In this document: piece after piece, positions 1 to 7,010 of the stretch
Numbering within the stretch: position 1 is the stretch's first letter
How the letters are laid out: every line of letters starts with the position of its first letter
Source: Deferribacteraceae bacterium
GTDB taxonomy: Bacteria > Chrysiogenota > Deferribacteres > Deferribacterales > JAISNW01
Assembly: GCA_031278965.1 (NCBI GenBank)
Contig: JAITJJ010000108.1
Span: 1 to 11,759 of the forward strand
Length of the DNA: 11,759 nucleotides
Direction of reading: 5' to 3'
The notes under the pieces: generated by a model
Told to the model about the DNA's origin: nothing
The model's database searches: none
Seen by the model: only the letters and a program-made list of their open reading frames with translations
Position numbers and translations under genes: made by a program

Positions 1-582
1 ACCACCAGGGATATACTCACCAGAACCATATGCCTTAAAGGGGTTGAGTTTATTCTCACTGATACCGCAGGACTTAGGGAAACGGAGAGCGCCGCCGAAA
101 GGGAGGGGGTGCTTAGGGCAAAAGAGGCTCTTAAATCCGCCGATCTCATACTCTGGCTTGTTTCGCCGGAAGATATAGCGGAGGATCCTACGGCTTTAGC
201 CGTACCGCTGACGGATGTGAAAAACACAGTTATAGTTGGCAGCAAAGCGGATCTCTGCATAGAAAACAGTTCCTGTAAAGAGAGGAGCGTTGATGTCCAG
301 GTATCCGCTAAAACCGGCTTTGGTATGGATAAATTGAAAGAGATCATCGGCAAAAGATTGGAGCTTGCTCAAACAGGCGGGATAGATTTAATTACAGACA
401 GGCAATATGAAGAAGCGGTAAATGCGGTGAAAGAGCTGGATAACGCCATTTTAAGCCCAACCCTTGACATTGCCGCCTTTTCCGTAAAAAGGGGCGCCGA
501 ATATATAAAGGATATAGGAGGGAGAGAGGTTTCTGAGGCGGTTTTGGATGCGGTATTCAGCAGATTCTGCATAGGCAAGTAA
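1..582 (+). CDS. mnmE: tRNA modification GTPase MnmE, C-terminal part (5' truncated by window)
   Basis: MnmE (TrmE) works with MnmG to install the (carboxy)methylaminomethyl group on U34 of tRNAs that read split codon boxes. The window opens in frame inside the G domain. The first codons read TTRD, which is the G2 switch I region. G3 is DTAGLR at codons 21-26. G4 falls at codons 81-84 and reads SKAD where NKxD is usual. G5 is SAKTG near codons 102-106. The protein ends in FCIGK, the invariant C-terminal CxGK motif carrying the catalytic cysteine of the family, so the 3' end is complete (TAA at 580-582). About 193 codons are present of a usual length of about 450. The only unusual residue seen is the Ser in G4. 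A strong hairpin follows directly. Family assignment is very secure. Confidence 0.96.
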   Translation, partial: TTRDILTRTICLKGVEFILTDTAGLRETESAAEREGVLRAKEALKSADLILWLVSPEDIAEDPTALAVPLTDVKNTVIVGSKADLCIENSSCKERSVDVQVSAKTGFGMDKLKEIIGKRLELAQTGGIDLITDRQYEEAVNAVKELDNAILSPTLDIAAFSVKRGAEYIKDIGGREVSEAVLDAVFSRFCIGK

Positions 583-590
583 ATCGGTAT

Positions 591-650
591 AAAAAAGGGA
601 GATAGCCTTCGGGCTGTTCCTGAACTGCGGGCAGCCTGCTATTTCTTTTT
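591..650. terminator. Bidirectional rho-independent terminator between convergent genes
   Basis: The arms 599-606 (GAGATAGC) and 638-645 (GCTATTTC) pair over 8 bases with one G-T, and A-T and G-T pairs extend the stem outward to about 594/650. Inside it a second stem pairs GGCTG (612-616) with CAGCC (632-636). The plus strand runs into TTTCTTTTTATGTTTT after the hairpin. The minus strand runs into TCCCTTTTTTATA. Both directions therefore carry a U tract, which suits the end of mnmE and the end of the convergent small gene. The 3' arm overlaps the stop codon of the minus-strand gene. Confidence 0.8.
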
Positions 651-911
651 ATGTTTTCCTTTCAGGGTCCTTGCCGCCCATTTTGTCACCTGTATTATCG
701 GTTCCGAGTTATATTTTTCATCCAATAAGGCGCGGGCTTGTTCATACAACTCATCTTCCACAGAGATGCTAATCGGCTCTTTCCCAAAGTTTTCCTCCAG
801 AACAGCGGGGGCGGCATCTCCGTGAATGATGGAGGCGATTCCTTTGCTCATAAGAAAAACGGCGTCCTCTTCCGCTATAAATCTTAACTTATATAAACGC
901 AACTTTTTCAT
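639..911 (-). CDS. Small DUF2007-like protein
   Basis: A 90-residue soluble protein convergent to mnmE. I choose the ATG at 911 because GGGAG lies about 8 bases upstream. A TTG at 929 would add six residues but has no such site. The pattern is a first beta strand (LYKLRFIAEEDAVFLMSKG), a short glycine-bearing turn, a second strand (EPISISVED), then a helix with ARALLDEKY. This matches the general plan of DUF2007 (PF09413) proteins, in which a short ferredoxin-like unit ends in EARxLLxE. The C-terminus is strongly basic (KGKHKKK). DUF2007 proteins are often annotated as putative signal-transducing proteins, but their biochemical role is not established. The family call is from pattern memory and is moderate. 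The gene ends inside the shared terminator. Confidence 0.6.
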   Translation of the reverse strand: MKKLRLYKLRFIAEEDAVFLMSKGIASIIHGDAAPAVLEENFGKEPISISVEDELYEQARALLDEKYNSEPIIQVTKWAARTLKGKHKKK

Positions 912-1191
912 AAACCTACTCCCTAACAAAAAAGGCGGCGACTTGGGTGATTAAAAATCAAGCAAACTAACTATCTCTTTGAAATAAAAGCAGTTACACT
1001 TAAATTAATCTTATTATTCCACAGTTTTTCCACAAAAAATTTTATAAAAAAATGCTTGACTCCGCTCAGCTAACAAAATAGCTGTCCTTCTTATACTTAG
1101 CGTAGTAACAAGCTCTTTCAGCCACAGCAGTATTGCGCCCTTGTTATATAAGCAAAGCAGGCGTAAAAGTTATCCACACCTTATCCAAATG
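912..1191. other. AT-rich intergenic region with DnaA-box cluster (candidate oriC or DnaA target)
   Basis: No gene is visible in these 280 bases. TTATCCACA at 1170-1178 is a perfect consensus DnaA box. TTATCCAAA at 1181-1189 and TTTTCCACA at 1026-1034 each have one mismatch. TATTCCACA at 1015-1023 has two. All four are on the same strand. A run of A and T at 1031-1052 could serve as an unwinding element. A 6-base inverted repeat (CAGCTA at 1067-1072, TAGCTG at 1079-1084) lies between the two pairs of boxes. Known background: mnmE lies close to oriC in many bacteria, in the rpmH-rnpA-yidC-mnmE neighbourhood. No dnaA or parAB is in view, so origin function is inference. A DnaA-regulated promoter is the alternative. 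Confidence 0.45.
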
Positions 1192-1860
1192 TTAAGTAGT
1201 GTCCTTATCATTCAGGGATTCTTTTATCTTTTTCTCAGCTTCCGCAGGGGCGGAAAAGTTTAAAAGCCCCACCGACAGTACAAACTTTACCCCTTCTTCA
1301 ACACTTATGGGGAGATCATGACATTGCACTTTGGGAACTATTAGGATGAAGCCGGATGTCGGGTTGGGAGCAGTAGGGACAAAAACGTTATATGCGGGCA
1401 CTTCGACAGTGGGCATTAAAGCCTCTTGGGTATCGCGAACCACAAAACCGATACAGTAGTTATCAGAATTTACCGCATGCAACATCACCACCTTTCTGAA
1501 GTTGCTGGTGGAGGAACCAAAGGAATCAAGCATCTGTTTTACGGCGATATAAATTGTGTTTGCCAGAGGGATTGTGCTTACTATCTTATCAAGCAGCTTT
1601 AAGAGGAGCTTTCCTATATACAGTCTTGTGAGCAGCCCCACAAGGAATATAAATACCACAAATAGCACCACCGTAACTATCCCCATAAGGGCTTCCGGCA
1701 CATTTACCTTAAAAAATACAGCAAAACGGGCGGAAAGAGGGGTAAGATTGCTGGCAATGATCCCGTATAACAGCTTTAATAAATATATGGTCAGCGCCAA
1801 CGGCAGTATCGCCACAATTCCGGTTATAAAGATATTTCTTATAGGATGTTTTTTTTCCAT
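1192..1860 (-). CDS. DUF502 family integral membrane protein
   Basis: A 222-residue protein of the DUF502 family. The N-terminus (PIRNIFITGIVAILPLALT) opens the first membrane helix. A second hydrophobic helix spans about residues 58-78 (IVTVVLFVVFIFLVGLLTR). After it come the family's hallmark segments: IPLANTIYIAVKQ near residues 95-107, FRKVVML, and VFVPTAPNPTSGFILIVP near residues 160-177. Length and motif order are normal. DUF502 proteins are widespread two-helix inner-membrane proteins with no settled function. The ATG at 1860 is preceded by AGAGGT at a spacing of six bases. The gene starts 14 bases after the stop of the HD-domain nuclease gene upstream, so the two are probably cotranscribed. 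Its 3' end abuts the DnaA-box region. Confidence 0.88.
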   Translation of the reverse strand: MEKKHPIRNIFITGIVAILPLALTIYLLKLLYGIIASNLTPLSARFAVFFKVNVPEALMGIVTVVLFVVFIFLVGLLTRLYIGKLLLKLLDKIVSTIPLANTIYIAVKQMLDSFGSSTSNFRKVVMLHAVNSDNYCIGFVVRDTQEALMPTVEVPAYNVFVPTAPNPTSGFILIVPKVQCHDLPISVEEGVKFVLSVGLLNFSAPAEAEKKIKESLNDKDTT

Positions 1861-1874
1861 TAATTACCTCTGAT

Positions 1875-2789
1875 TTACTTCTGTTTCGGCAGATATATCT
1901 GCCGCTCAAGTATTCTGTCGTAACTGCTCCAAGAACCAGGGGCGACCCCGTCCCGATTTATTATAGCCGCGACCGCCCCTAACTTTCCATCCAGATCGTC
2001 TATGGCGTGGAGAAGGAGCGCTTCCCCTGTTTTCGGCACCTGTGGGGAGCCGAAAGCAAGTTCCCCGTGATGGCTTGCCATAAGGTGCAATATATGTATT
2101 TTCAACTCTTCCGGAAACCCGTCAATTTTATCCATATATCTGTTTAATATATTCCCCCCGATTACCAGATGGCCCAAGAGGTTGCCGGCAAGGGTATAGT
2201 CAAACCCCGCCTCCGCAGAAAGCTCATACGCTTTCCCCACATCGTGGAAGAGCGCCCCCAATATAACCAACTCCCCGTTGAGGTGAGGGTATAGGGGAGT
2301 AATCTTGATCGCCAGACGGACGACCCCTAAAGTGTGTTCAAGCAAACCGTAAATATACGCGTGATGAACGCTTTTAGCGGCAGGCATAACTTGAAACGCA
2401 TCCCAAAGCTCTTTATCGTCAAAAAAGCGTTTGCATAAGGCAGCAAAGTGGGGATTTCTTATACTATTTTCCAGAAGCCGTTTGAGCTCTGAAGCCATCG
2501 CCTGCGGATCAGATTTGCTTTTTGGGAGGAAAGTGTCGGCAGCGGAAGCGGACACGAATAGCATTTCGCTTACCTTCAGTTGGGGTTTGTCGTTAAAGTG
2601 CTGCAGTACTGCGGTCACTTCCACAAGATCCCCCTTATGCGGTTCAAAGGAGAGGCGGGGGTCAAACATTATGGCGTTTATAAGGTTGCCGGAATCAGAC
2701 AAGATCATGCGCAGATATGGGTTTCCGTCTCTTGAAAAAGCTTTGGTAAGCTCAAAGATCATATACTTCTTTTTAACAGGCATATCCAT
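1875..2789 (-). CDS. YhaM-like HD-domain 3'-5' exoribonuclease with N-terminal OB fold
   Basis: About 304 residues. An OB-fold nucleic-acid-binding region covers residues 5-85 (NPYLRMILSD at 23-32, KGDLVEVTA at 52-60). An HD phosphohydrolase domain follows, with metal ligands visible as His142/His143, His152, the HD pair His182-Asp183 in LFHDVGK, a later HLMASHHG segment and an IDDLDGK segment. This order is that of YhaM/CBF1-type 3'-5' exonucleases acting on RNA and sometimes single-stranded DNA. The exact substrate is not shown by sequence. I place the start at the ATG at 2789 because GGAG lies 10 bases upstream and a promoter sits just before it. A TTG at 2840 would lengthen the protein by 17 residues but lies within that promoter's -35 element. 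The gene is divergent from the MATE exporter gene. Confidence 0.85.
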   Translation of the reverse strand: MDMPVKKKYMIFELTKAFSRDGNPYLRMILSDSGNLINAIMFDPRLSFEPHKGDLVEVTAVLQHFNDKPQLKVSEMLFVSASAADTFLPKSKSDPQAMASELKRLLENSIRNPHFAALCKRFFDDKELWDAFQVMPAAKSVHHAYIYGLLEHTLGVVRLAIKITPLYPHLNGELVILGALFHDVGKAYELSAEAGFDYTLAGNLLGHLVIGGNILNRYMDKIDGFPEELKIHILHLMASHHGELAFGSPQVPKTGEALLLHAIDDLDGKLGAVAAIINRDGVAPGSWSSYDRILERQIYLPKQK

Positions 2790-2811
2790 AGACAGGTTTC
2801 TCCGAGTTTTG

Positions 2812-2840
2812 TAAATACCATAAAATAGAAACTTTTTCAA
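2812..2840 (-). promoter_or_regulatory. Sigma70-type promoter for the yhaM-like/DUF502 pair
   Basis: On the minus strand, TTGAAA (2840-2835) and TATTTA (2817-2812) are separated by exactly 17 bases. The predicted transcript would have a short leader of about 15 bases, carrying GGAG before the ATG at 2789. The -35 box covers the alternative TTG start, which argues against that longer start. Confidence 0.55.
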
Positions 2841-2898
2841 GTTCTACTCTCTTCTTTCCGGCAGAACAGATTAAATGCAAGGCTAACCGTTTACCGCA

Positions 2899-2927
2899 TT
2901 GCAATTTATTGAAATCCGCGCTAAAGT
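2899..2927 (+). promoter_or_regulatory. Promoter abutting the MATE start codon (possible leaderless transcript)
   Basis: TTGCAA (2899-2904) is followed after 17 bases by TAAAGT (2922-2927), which matches the -10 consensus at four of six positions. The ATG at 2935 starts only 7 bases after the -10 element, so transcription would begin at or next to the start codon. No Shine-Dalgarno sequence is present. The same arrangement is seen before trxB. Confidence 0.4.
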
Positions 2928-2934
2928 TTGGGCT

Positions 2935-4314
2935 ATGAGTCATATTGTTGGAGATGAAGATGCCAGTTTAAGCGTCCATCTGGAGGATATTCAGAAACGC
3001 CGCTATATGACTACGCTGCCTGTCTCATCACTCATCTGCCGCATGTCTGTTCCGACAATAATTGTTATGCTTGCAACCTCCCTATACAATTTGGCGGATT
3101 CTTTCTTTGTAGGTCATCTGGGAACCAGCGCCATAGCCGCAGTAGGGGTTGTATTCCCGCTGATGGCAATAATACAGGCAATGGGGTTCTTTTTCGGGCA
3201 TGGAACGGGGATCTTTTTATCTAAAGCTCTGGGTGCGGGAAATTATTCCCAAGCCTCAACGATGGCATCTACCGGAGTAATCTCCGCTTTTTTATGCGGG
3301 TGTGTTCTGGCTTTAACAGGGCTTATATCCGCCAAACCGCTTGCGAGCTTATGCGGCGCCACCGCTACAGTTTTCCCGTTTGCCTATGACTATATGTTTT
3401 TTATCTTACTCGGCGCCCCTTGGATCCTTACATCCCTAACTATGAATAATCTTCTGCGTTATCACGGAAGCCCCCTATACGGAATGATCGGGATTCTTGC
3501 AGGGGTTATCTTAAACATTGGGTTAAATCCATTTTTTATATTCGTCTTAGGGCTGGGGATAAAAGGTTCCGCCATTGCCACTATGGTTAGTCAGTTCCTT
3601 AGTTTTATCATCCTTATCTTGGCATGCTCTAAACATGAGGCGACCAGAATCCGCCTTGCTGCCTTTTCGCCAAGTGCAAGCCTGTATAAAGATATTATAA
3701 AAGGAGGGATGCCGTCTCTATTCAGACAGTCTTTTGCAAGTATTGCTTCTATATGCTTGAATAACAGCGCCGCCTTATTCGGAGACGCCGCTATCGCCGC
3801 CATATCTGTTGTTCAGCGGATATTAATCTTTGCCGCCTCCGTTATAACGGGGTTCGGACAGGGCTTTCAGCCCGTATGCGGTTATAATTTCGGCGCAAAG
3901 CTGTATGGGCGGGCAAAAGAGGCTTTCTTTTTCTGCTTAAAGGTAAGCATCCCTGTTTTGCTTGTGTTTTCCGTGCTCATCTTTAACTTTGCGGAGGATG
4001 TTATAAGGCTTTTTAGAAAAGATGATGCGGAGCTTGTGGAGATAGGGGCATTTTATATACGGCTTCAATCTTTCACTCTTCCGCTTATGGGGTTTGTGAT
4101 ACTGACAAATATGCTTCTCCAGAGCACTGGTCACGCCGTAAAAGCGGCTCTTATGGCGGTTTCCCGCCAAGGCCTCTTCCTCCTCCCCATATTATTCACC
4201 CTAACTCCAAAGTTCGGACTTCTTGGGATGCAGCTAAGTCAACCGCTAGCCGACCTCTGCGCCTTCCTCCTCTGCGTTCCGCTGGGTCTAAGCGAGCTGA
4301 AAAAGTGGAAGTAA
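2935..4314 (+). CDS. MATE family efflux transporter
   Basis: A polytopic membrane protein of about 459 residues, the usual MATE length, with about 12 hydrophobic segments in two halves. The N-terminal half shows the family signature MTTLPVSSLI, then SVPTIIVMLATSLYNLAD and FFVGHLGTSAIAAVG. A second copy of the pattern begins around GGMPSLFRQSFASIA in the C-terminal half. The sequence resembles the MepA/DinF-like branch, which exports cationic drugs or metabolites against Na+ or H+. The substrate cannot be told from sequence. A TTG at 2899 would add 12 residues, but it is the -35 box of the likely promoter, so I prefer the ATG at 2935. There is no ribosome-binding site before that ATG. The gene is divergent from the HD nuclease gene. 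I see no clear terminator after it. Confidence 0.9.
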   Translation: MSHIVGDEDASLSVHLEDIQKRRYMTTLPVSSLICRMSVPTIIVMLATSLYNLADSFFVGHLGTSAIAAVGVVFPLMAIIQAMGFFFGHGTGIFLSKALGAGNYSQASTMASTGVISAFLCGCVLALTGLISAKPLASLCGATATVFPFAYDYMFFILLGAPWILTSLTMNNLLRYHGSPLYGMIGILAGVILNIGLNPFFIFVLGLGIKGSAIATMVSQFLSFIILILACSKHEATRIRLAAFSPSASLYKDIIKGGMPSLFRQSFASIASICLNNSAALFGDAAIAAISVVQRILIFAASVITGFGQGFQPVCGYNFGAKLYGRAKEAFFFCLKVSIPVLLVFSVLIFNFAEDVIRLFRKDDAELVEIGAFYIRLQSFTLPLMGFVILTNMLLQSTGHAVKAALMAVSRQGLFLLPILFTLTPKFGLLGMQLSQPLADLCAFLLCVPLGLSELKKWK

Positions 4315-4460
4315 CCTATAAGGAATATAAAAATGTTTGAAGATAAAAAATCTGCAAATTAACATAACTTTTATAGTTGAAAAAGTGAAGAACCGTAAAC
4401 AGCAAGAGAAGAGACAGGAGTTTCGCCCTTTTCAAAGACAAAATGAATAGTAAATTTTGA

Positions 4461-4488
4461 TTGCAAAAAGAAAAGCGGCGTTTATAAT
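4461..4488 (+). promoter_or_regulatory. trxB promoter with TATAAT six bases before the ATG (leaderless transcript)
   Basis: TTGCAA (4461-4466), a 16-base spacer, then a perfect TATAAT (4483-4488). The trxB ATG at 4495 follows after six bases (AAGCGC), exactly where transcription would be expected to start. No Shine-Dalgarno sequence lies upstream. The rest of the 180-base gap after the MATE gene (4315-4460) shows nothing I can name. Confidence 0.6.
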
Positions 4489-4494
4489 AAGCGC

Positions 4495-5454
4495 ATGAAA
4501 GATTTTTTTAATATTAAAGATATTCGTGATAGCTACGATATTGTTATTATAGGCGGCGGACCGGCGGGAGCGGTGGCGGGAATGTATGCCTCGCGGGATG
4601 CCTACTCCACCCTTGTTATGGAGATGGAAACCCCTGGGGGGCTTATGGGAAACACCGACATTGTGGAGAACCACCCCGGAATTCCAAAGGCGTTGGACGG
4701 TTTCTCCCTCTCGGAACGTTACTATGAACACGCGGTGAAGTTCGGAGCAAACATAAAAAACCTATCCTGTTCTTGCATAGAGCCCTCTGACAACTCATTT
4801 CTGGTATTTGCAGAGCAGCTTGAAAAACCTGTCAGAGCGAAAACCGTAATCATAGCCTCCGGTTCCTCCCCAAAACGACTTGGGGCGCCCGGAGAGGAAA
4901 TGTTTGCCGGACACGGAGTGTCCTATTGCGCCACCTGTGACGGGCACTTTTATGAAGGCAGGCGGGTTGCGGCAGTGGGCGGAGGAAACACCGCCCTTGC
5001 AGAGGCGCACTATCTTACACGTTTTGCGGAGAAAGTTTACCTTATTCACCGCAGAGATGAATTCCGCGGAGATAAAGCTCTGGTTAAGAAGGTAATAAGC
5101 GATCCCAGAATAGAGATATTTTACTCTTCCGTAATCACTTCCGTAAACGGGAAAAAGCGAGTGGAGTCTGCGGAGGTTAAAGACCTGAAAACAGGGGATC
5201 TAAAAACGGTTAATCTGGACGGAGTCTTTATCTTTGTCGGACAGACCCCCCATACCGCCCCTTTCAGAGACTTGATTGAGCTTAATGAGCAAGGCTATAT
5301 AATTGCAGACGAAAGCACCCTTACGAATGTGAAAGGGGTCTTTGCCGCCGGAGACGTCCGCACCAAACAGATAAGGCAGATTGCCACCGCAGTAAGCGAC
5401 GGTGTGGTGGCGGCGAAACAGGCTGAAATATACCTGTCAAATCTGGAAGGCTAG
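4495..5454 (+). CDS. trxB: Thioredoxin-disulfide reductase
   Basis: A 319-residue NADPH-dependent flavoprotein of normal length that reduces thioredoxin in the cytoplasm. The FAD-binding site is IIGGGPAGA at residues 18-26. The redox-active CATC is at residues 145-148, in SYCATCDGHFY. The NADPH-binding loop GGGN is around 162-165, followed by HRRDEFRG. The second FAD motif is FAAGDVR at 283-289, with RQIATAVSDG after it. All catalytic elements are intact. The N-terminus is about ten residues longer than in most family members, but no later in-frame start fits. Translation probably starts on a leaderless mRNA, because TATAAT ends six bases before the ATG. The stop at 5452-5454 lies one base before the start of rsmI, so the two are probably translationally coupled. 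Confidence 0.95.
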   Translation: MKDFFNIKDIRDSYDIVIIGGGPAGAVAGMYASRDAYSTLVMEMETPGGLMGNTDIVENHPGIPKALDGFSLSERYYEHAVKFGANIKNLSCSCIEPSDNSFLVFAEQLEKPVRAKTVIIASGSSPKRLGAPGEEMFAGHGVSYCATCDGHFYEGRRVAAVGGGNTALAEAHYLTRFAEKVYLIHRRDEFRGDKALVKKVISDPRIEIFYSSVITSVNGKKRVESAEVKDLKTGDLKTVNLDGVFIFVGQTPHTAPFRDLIELNEQGYIIADESTLTNVKGVFAAGDVRTKQIRQIATAVSDGVVAAKQAEIYLSNLEG

Positions 5455-5455
5455 G

Positions 5456-6289
5456 GTGGCGGGCGGTTTCCCCCGCGAAAACTGCCGCATAGTCGGCACT
5501 CCCATCGGCAATCTGCAAGATATGACCCCAAGGGGGGTTCAAGCCCTCAGTGAGGCGGATATAATCTTTGCGGAGGATACCAGAACCGCCAGAGCTCTCC
5601 TGAATTACCTAAAGCTGTCCAAGCCTATCGAATCCTATCACAAAGATAATGAAGGGAGAGCCTCCGCAAAGGCTATAAAACACCTGTCGGAAGGGAAACG
5701 GATAGCGCTGGTGAGCGAGGCGGGAATGCCAGGGATAAGCGACCCCGGCATGCTGTTCATAAAAGAGGCTATCAGGGCTAATATCCCTTTTGAAGTTATT
5801 CCGGGGGCTTGCGCCGCGCTCAACGCACTGTTAGCCTCTGGGCTCTCCGGCCGCGGAAGTTTTCTTTTTTACGGCTTTCTCCCCCGCAAAGGCGCCGAAG
5901 CGGTTTTATTAAAGCTAAAAAAAATTCCATTCCCGATTGTAATTTACGAATCTTGCCACCGTATAGCCCAAACGGCGGAACTCCTTTTAAAATATTTTCC
6001 CCCTCCGCTTGCGGTCTGTCGGGAGCTTACCAAAATATATGAAGAGGTGGTTTGGCTTAATTCCCCTCATGAGACGGAAAAGATCACCCCAAAAGGGGAG
6101 TTTACCCTTGTAGTAAACAATGAAAGTGCGGAAAGAGAAGAGAAAACGGACGGGGAGCAAGTTTCCGTAGCCGCCCTTACGGAGGTATTAAAAGATAGAG
6201 GAGTCGGCAGAGCGGAAATAATGGATATACTGAAAAAATTAGGGGTAAAGCGCAACAAAGCGTATAGAGGGTATTTAAAGGGGCTTTGA
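5456..6289 (+). CDS. rsmI: 16S rRNA (cytidine(1402)-2'-O)-methyltransferase
   Basis: About 277 residues, typical for RsmI, which 2'-O-methylates C1402 in the decoding centre of the small ribosomal subunit using S-adenosylmethionine. The tetrapyrrole-methylase fold is marked by GTPIGNL (14-20), AEDTR (39-43), SEAGMPGISDPG, VIPGACAALNALLASGL, FLFYGFLPRK, VIYESCHRI, CRELTKIYEE and KGEFTLVV. The C-terminal helical domain ends in VKRNKAYRGYLKGL. I choose the GTG at 5456: GGAAGG lies five bases upstream inside the end of trxB, and the protein then starts near the family's usual position. An in-frame GTG at 5402 would overlap trxB further. The gene is convergent with coaE, with 13 bases between their stops. 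I saw no terminator there. Confidence 0.94.
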   Translation: MAGGFPRENCRIVGTPIGNLQDMTPRGVQALSEADIIFAEDTRTARALLNYLKLSKPIESYHKDNEGRASAKAIKHLSEGKRIALVSEAGMPGISDPGMLFIKEAIRANIPFEVIPGACAALNALLASGLSGRGSFLFYGFLPRKGAEAVLLKLKKIPFPIVIYESCHRIAQTAELLLKYFPPPLAVCRELTKIYEEVVWLNSPHETEKITPKGEFTLVVNNESAEREEKTDGEQVSVAALTEVLKDRGVGRAEIMDILKKLGVKRNKAYRGYLKGL

Positions 6290-6302
6290 TTAAACGGCTC
6301 TC

Positions 6303-7010
6303 TCAGCCGCAAAGCATCTTTATTAAGCTGAACACCCGTTTTATATCCGCGCGGGTGCACTCCATGTTCCTGTCGTTATCTATTATATGATCCGCAAAGC
6401 GCACTTTCTCTTCAAACGGAAGTTGTGCGTTTAATAGCTTTATCCCCTCTTCAAAGGGCGGAAAAGCACGCAGGGCGAGTCTCTTCAAGGCGGTTTCACG
6501 GCTTGTCCAGATAAGAATGATAATATCAAACGGGGTTTTCGCCTTAAAGTCATCTTTTGTCATTTCGGCACGGTCGGCAGGGTTTGTATCTTTAAGATAT
6601 GCCTCTGTAAGCAGCGGAGCATGGTATACTAAGACAGAGGATGAATCTTTGCGGGCTATCCTCTTTCTTTCAGCGGCGTATAACTTTTCTACCGCCGGAT
6701 GAACAATCTTTTCCAACAGCAGCCGTTTCTCCGAATCACCTGCTATGAGTTTGCGCAACGCGGAACGCAGCTCAAGGTATTCATCTTGAAATGCGCCGCT
6801 CTCCGCATTGATATACTCTTTAGCGCCCACCCCTTTTAATATGGAACTTCCAAAGACTTCCAAGAGCTCTCCCGCGGCAATCCCTCCGGGCGCTATTGCC
6901 TGCCTTGAAAGGGCATCCGCATCTATAGTACGGCAGCCCAGCTCTTCAAAGACGGATGCGGCAAAATTTTTCCCCGATGCCATCCCGCCGGTTAAACCGA
7001 TATTAATCAT
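6303..7010 (-). CDS. coaE: Dephospho-CoA kinase (long form with variant P-loop)
   Basis: CoaE phosphorylates the 3'-OH of dephospho-CoA with ATP, the last step of coenzyme A synthesis. The start is the ATG at 7010, giving MINIGLTGG at the N-terminus. The P-loop at residues 8-15 reads GGMASGKN, so the usual Ser/Thr after the Lys is Asn. Later come TIDADALSRQA (the DADxxxR substrate motif), KIVHPAV and VYHAPLLTEAYL. Length is 235 residues against about 200 usually. The extra sequence includes roughly 20 residues after EAYL. The start overlaps the stop of the YkgJ-like gene by 8 bases, with only a weak ribosome-binding site, so translation is probably coupled. It is last in a six-gene minus-strand run. 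The family call is secure; the effect of the Asn is unknown. Confidence 0.88.
   Translation of the reverse strand: MINIGLTGGMASGKNFAASVFEELGCRTIDADALSRQAIAPGGIAAGELLEVFGSSILKGVGAKEYINAESGAFQDEYLELRSALRKLIAGDSEKRLLLEKIVHPAVEKLYAAERKRIARKDSSSVLVYHAPLLTEAYLKDTNPADRAEMTKDDFKAKTPFDIIILIWTSRETALKRLALRAFPPFEEGIKLLNAQLPFEEKVRFADHIIDNDRNMECTRADIKRVFSLIKMLCG

Noticed and set aside
1056..1097. Plus-strand promoter from TTGACT at 1056 and TATACT at 1092
   Set aside because: The spacing is about 30 bases, far too long, and no plus-strand gene follows until 2935.
1106..1146. Inverted repeat TAACAAG...CTTGTTA in the 912-1191 gap as an RNA gene or terminator
   Set aside because: The loop is 27 bases and there is no U tract or conserved RNA feature. 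No tRNA-like T-arm is present either.
4315..4460. Small gene or terminator between the MATE gene and trxB
   Set aside because: There is no open frame with a ribosome-binding site, and the best hairpin (CTTTT/AAAAG) is too weak.
5402..5455. Longer rsmI start at the GTG at 5402
   Set aside because: It would overlap trxB by over 50 bases and add residues not seen in the family. The GTG at 5456 has a good ribosome-binding site.
6333..6357. Inverted repeat CACCCG...CGGGTG as a terminator for rsmI
   Set aside because: It lies inside the coaE coding sequence, has a 13-base loop and is not followed by a U tract on the plus strand.
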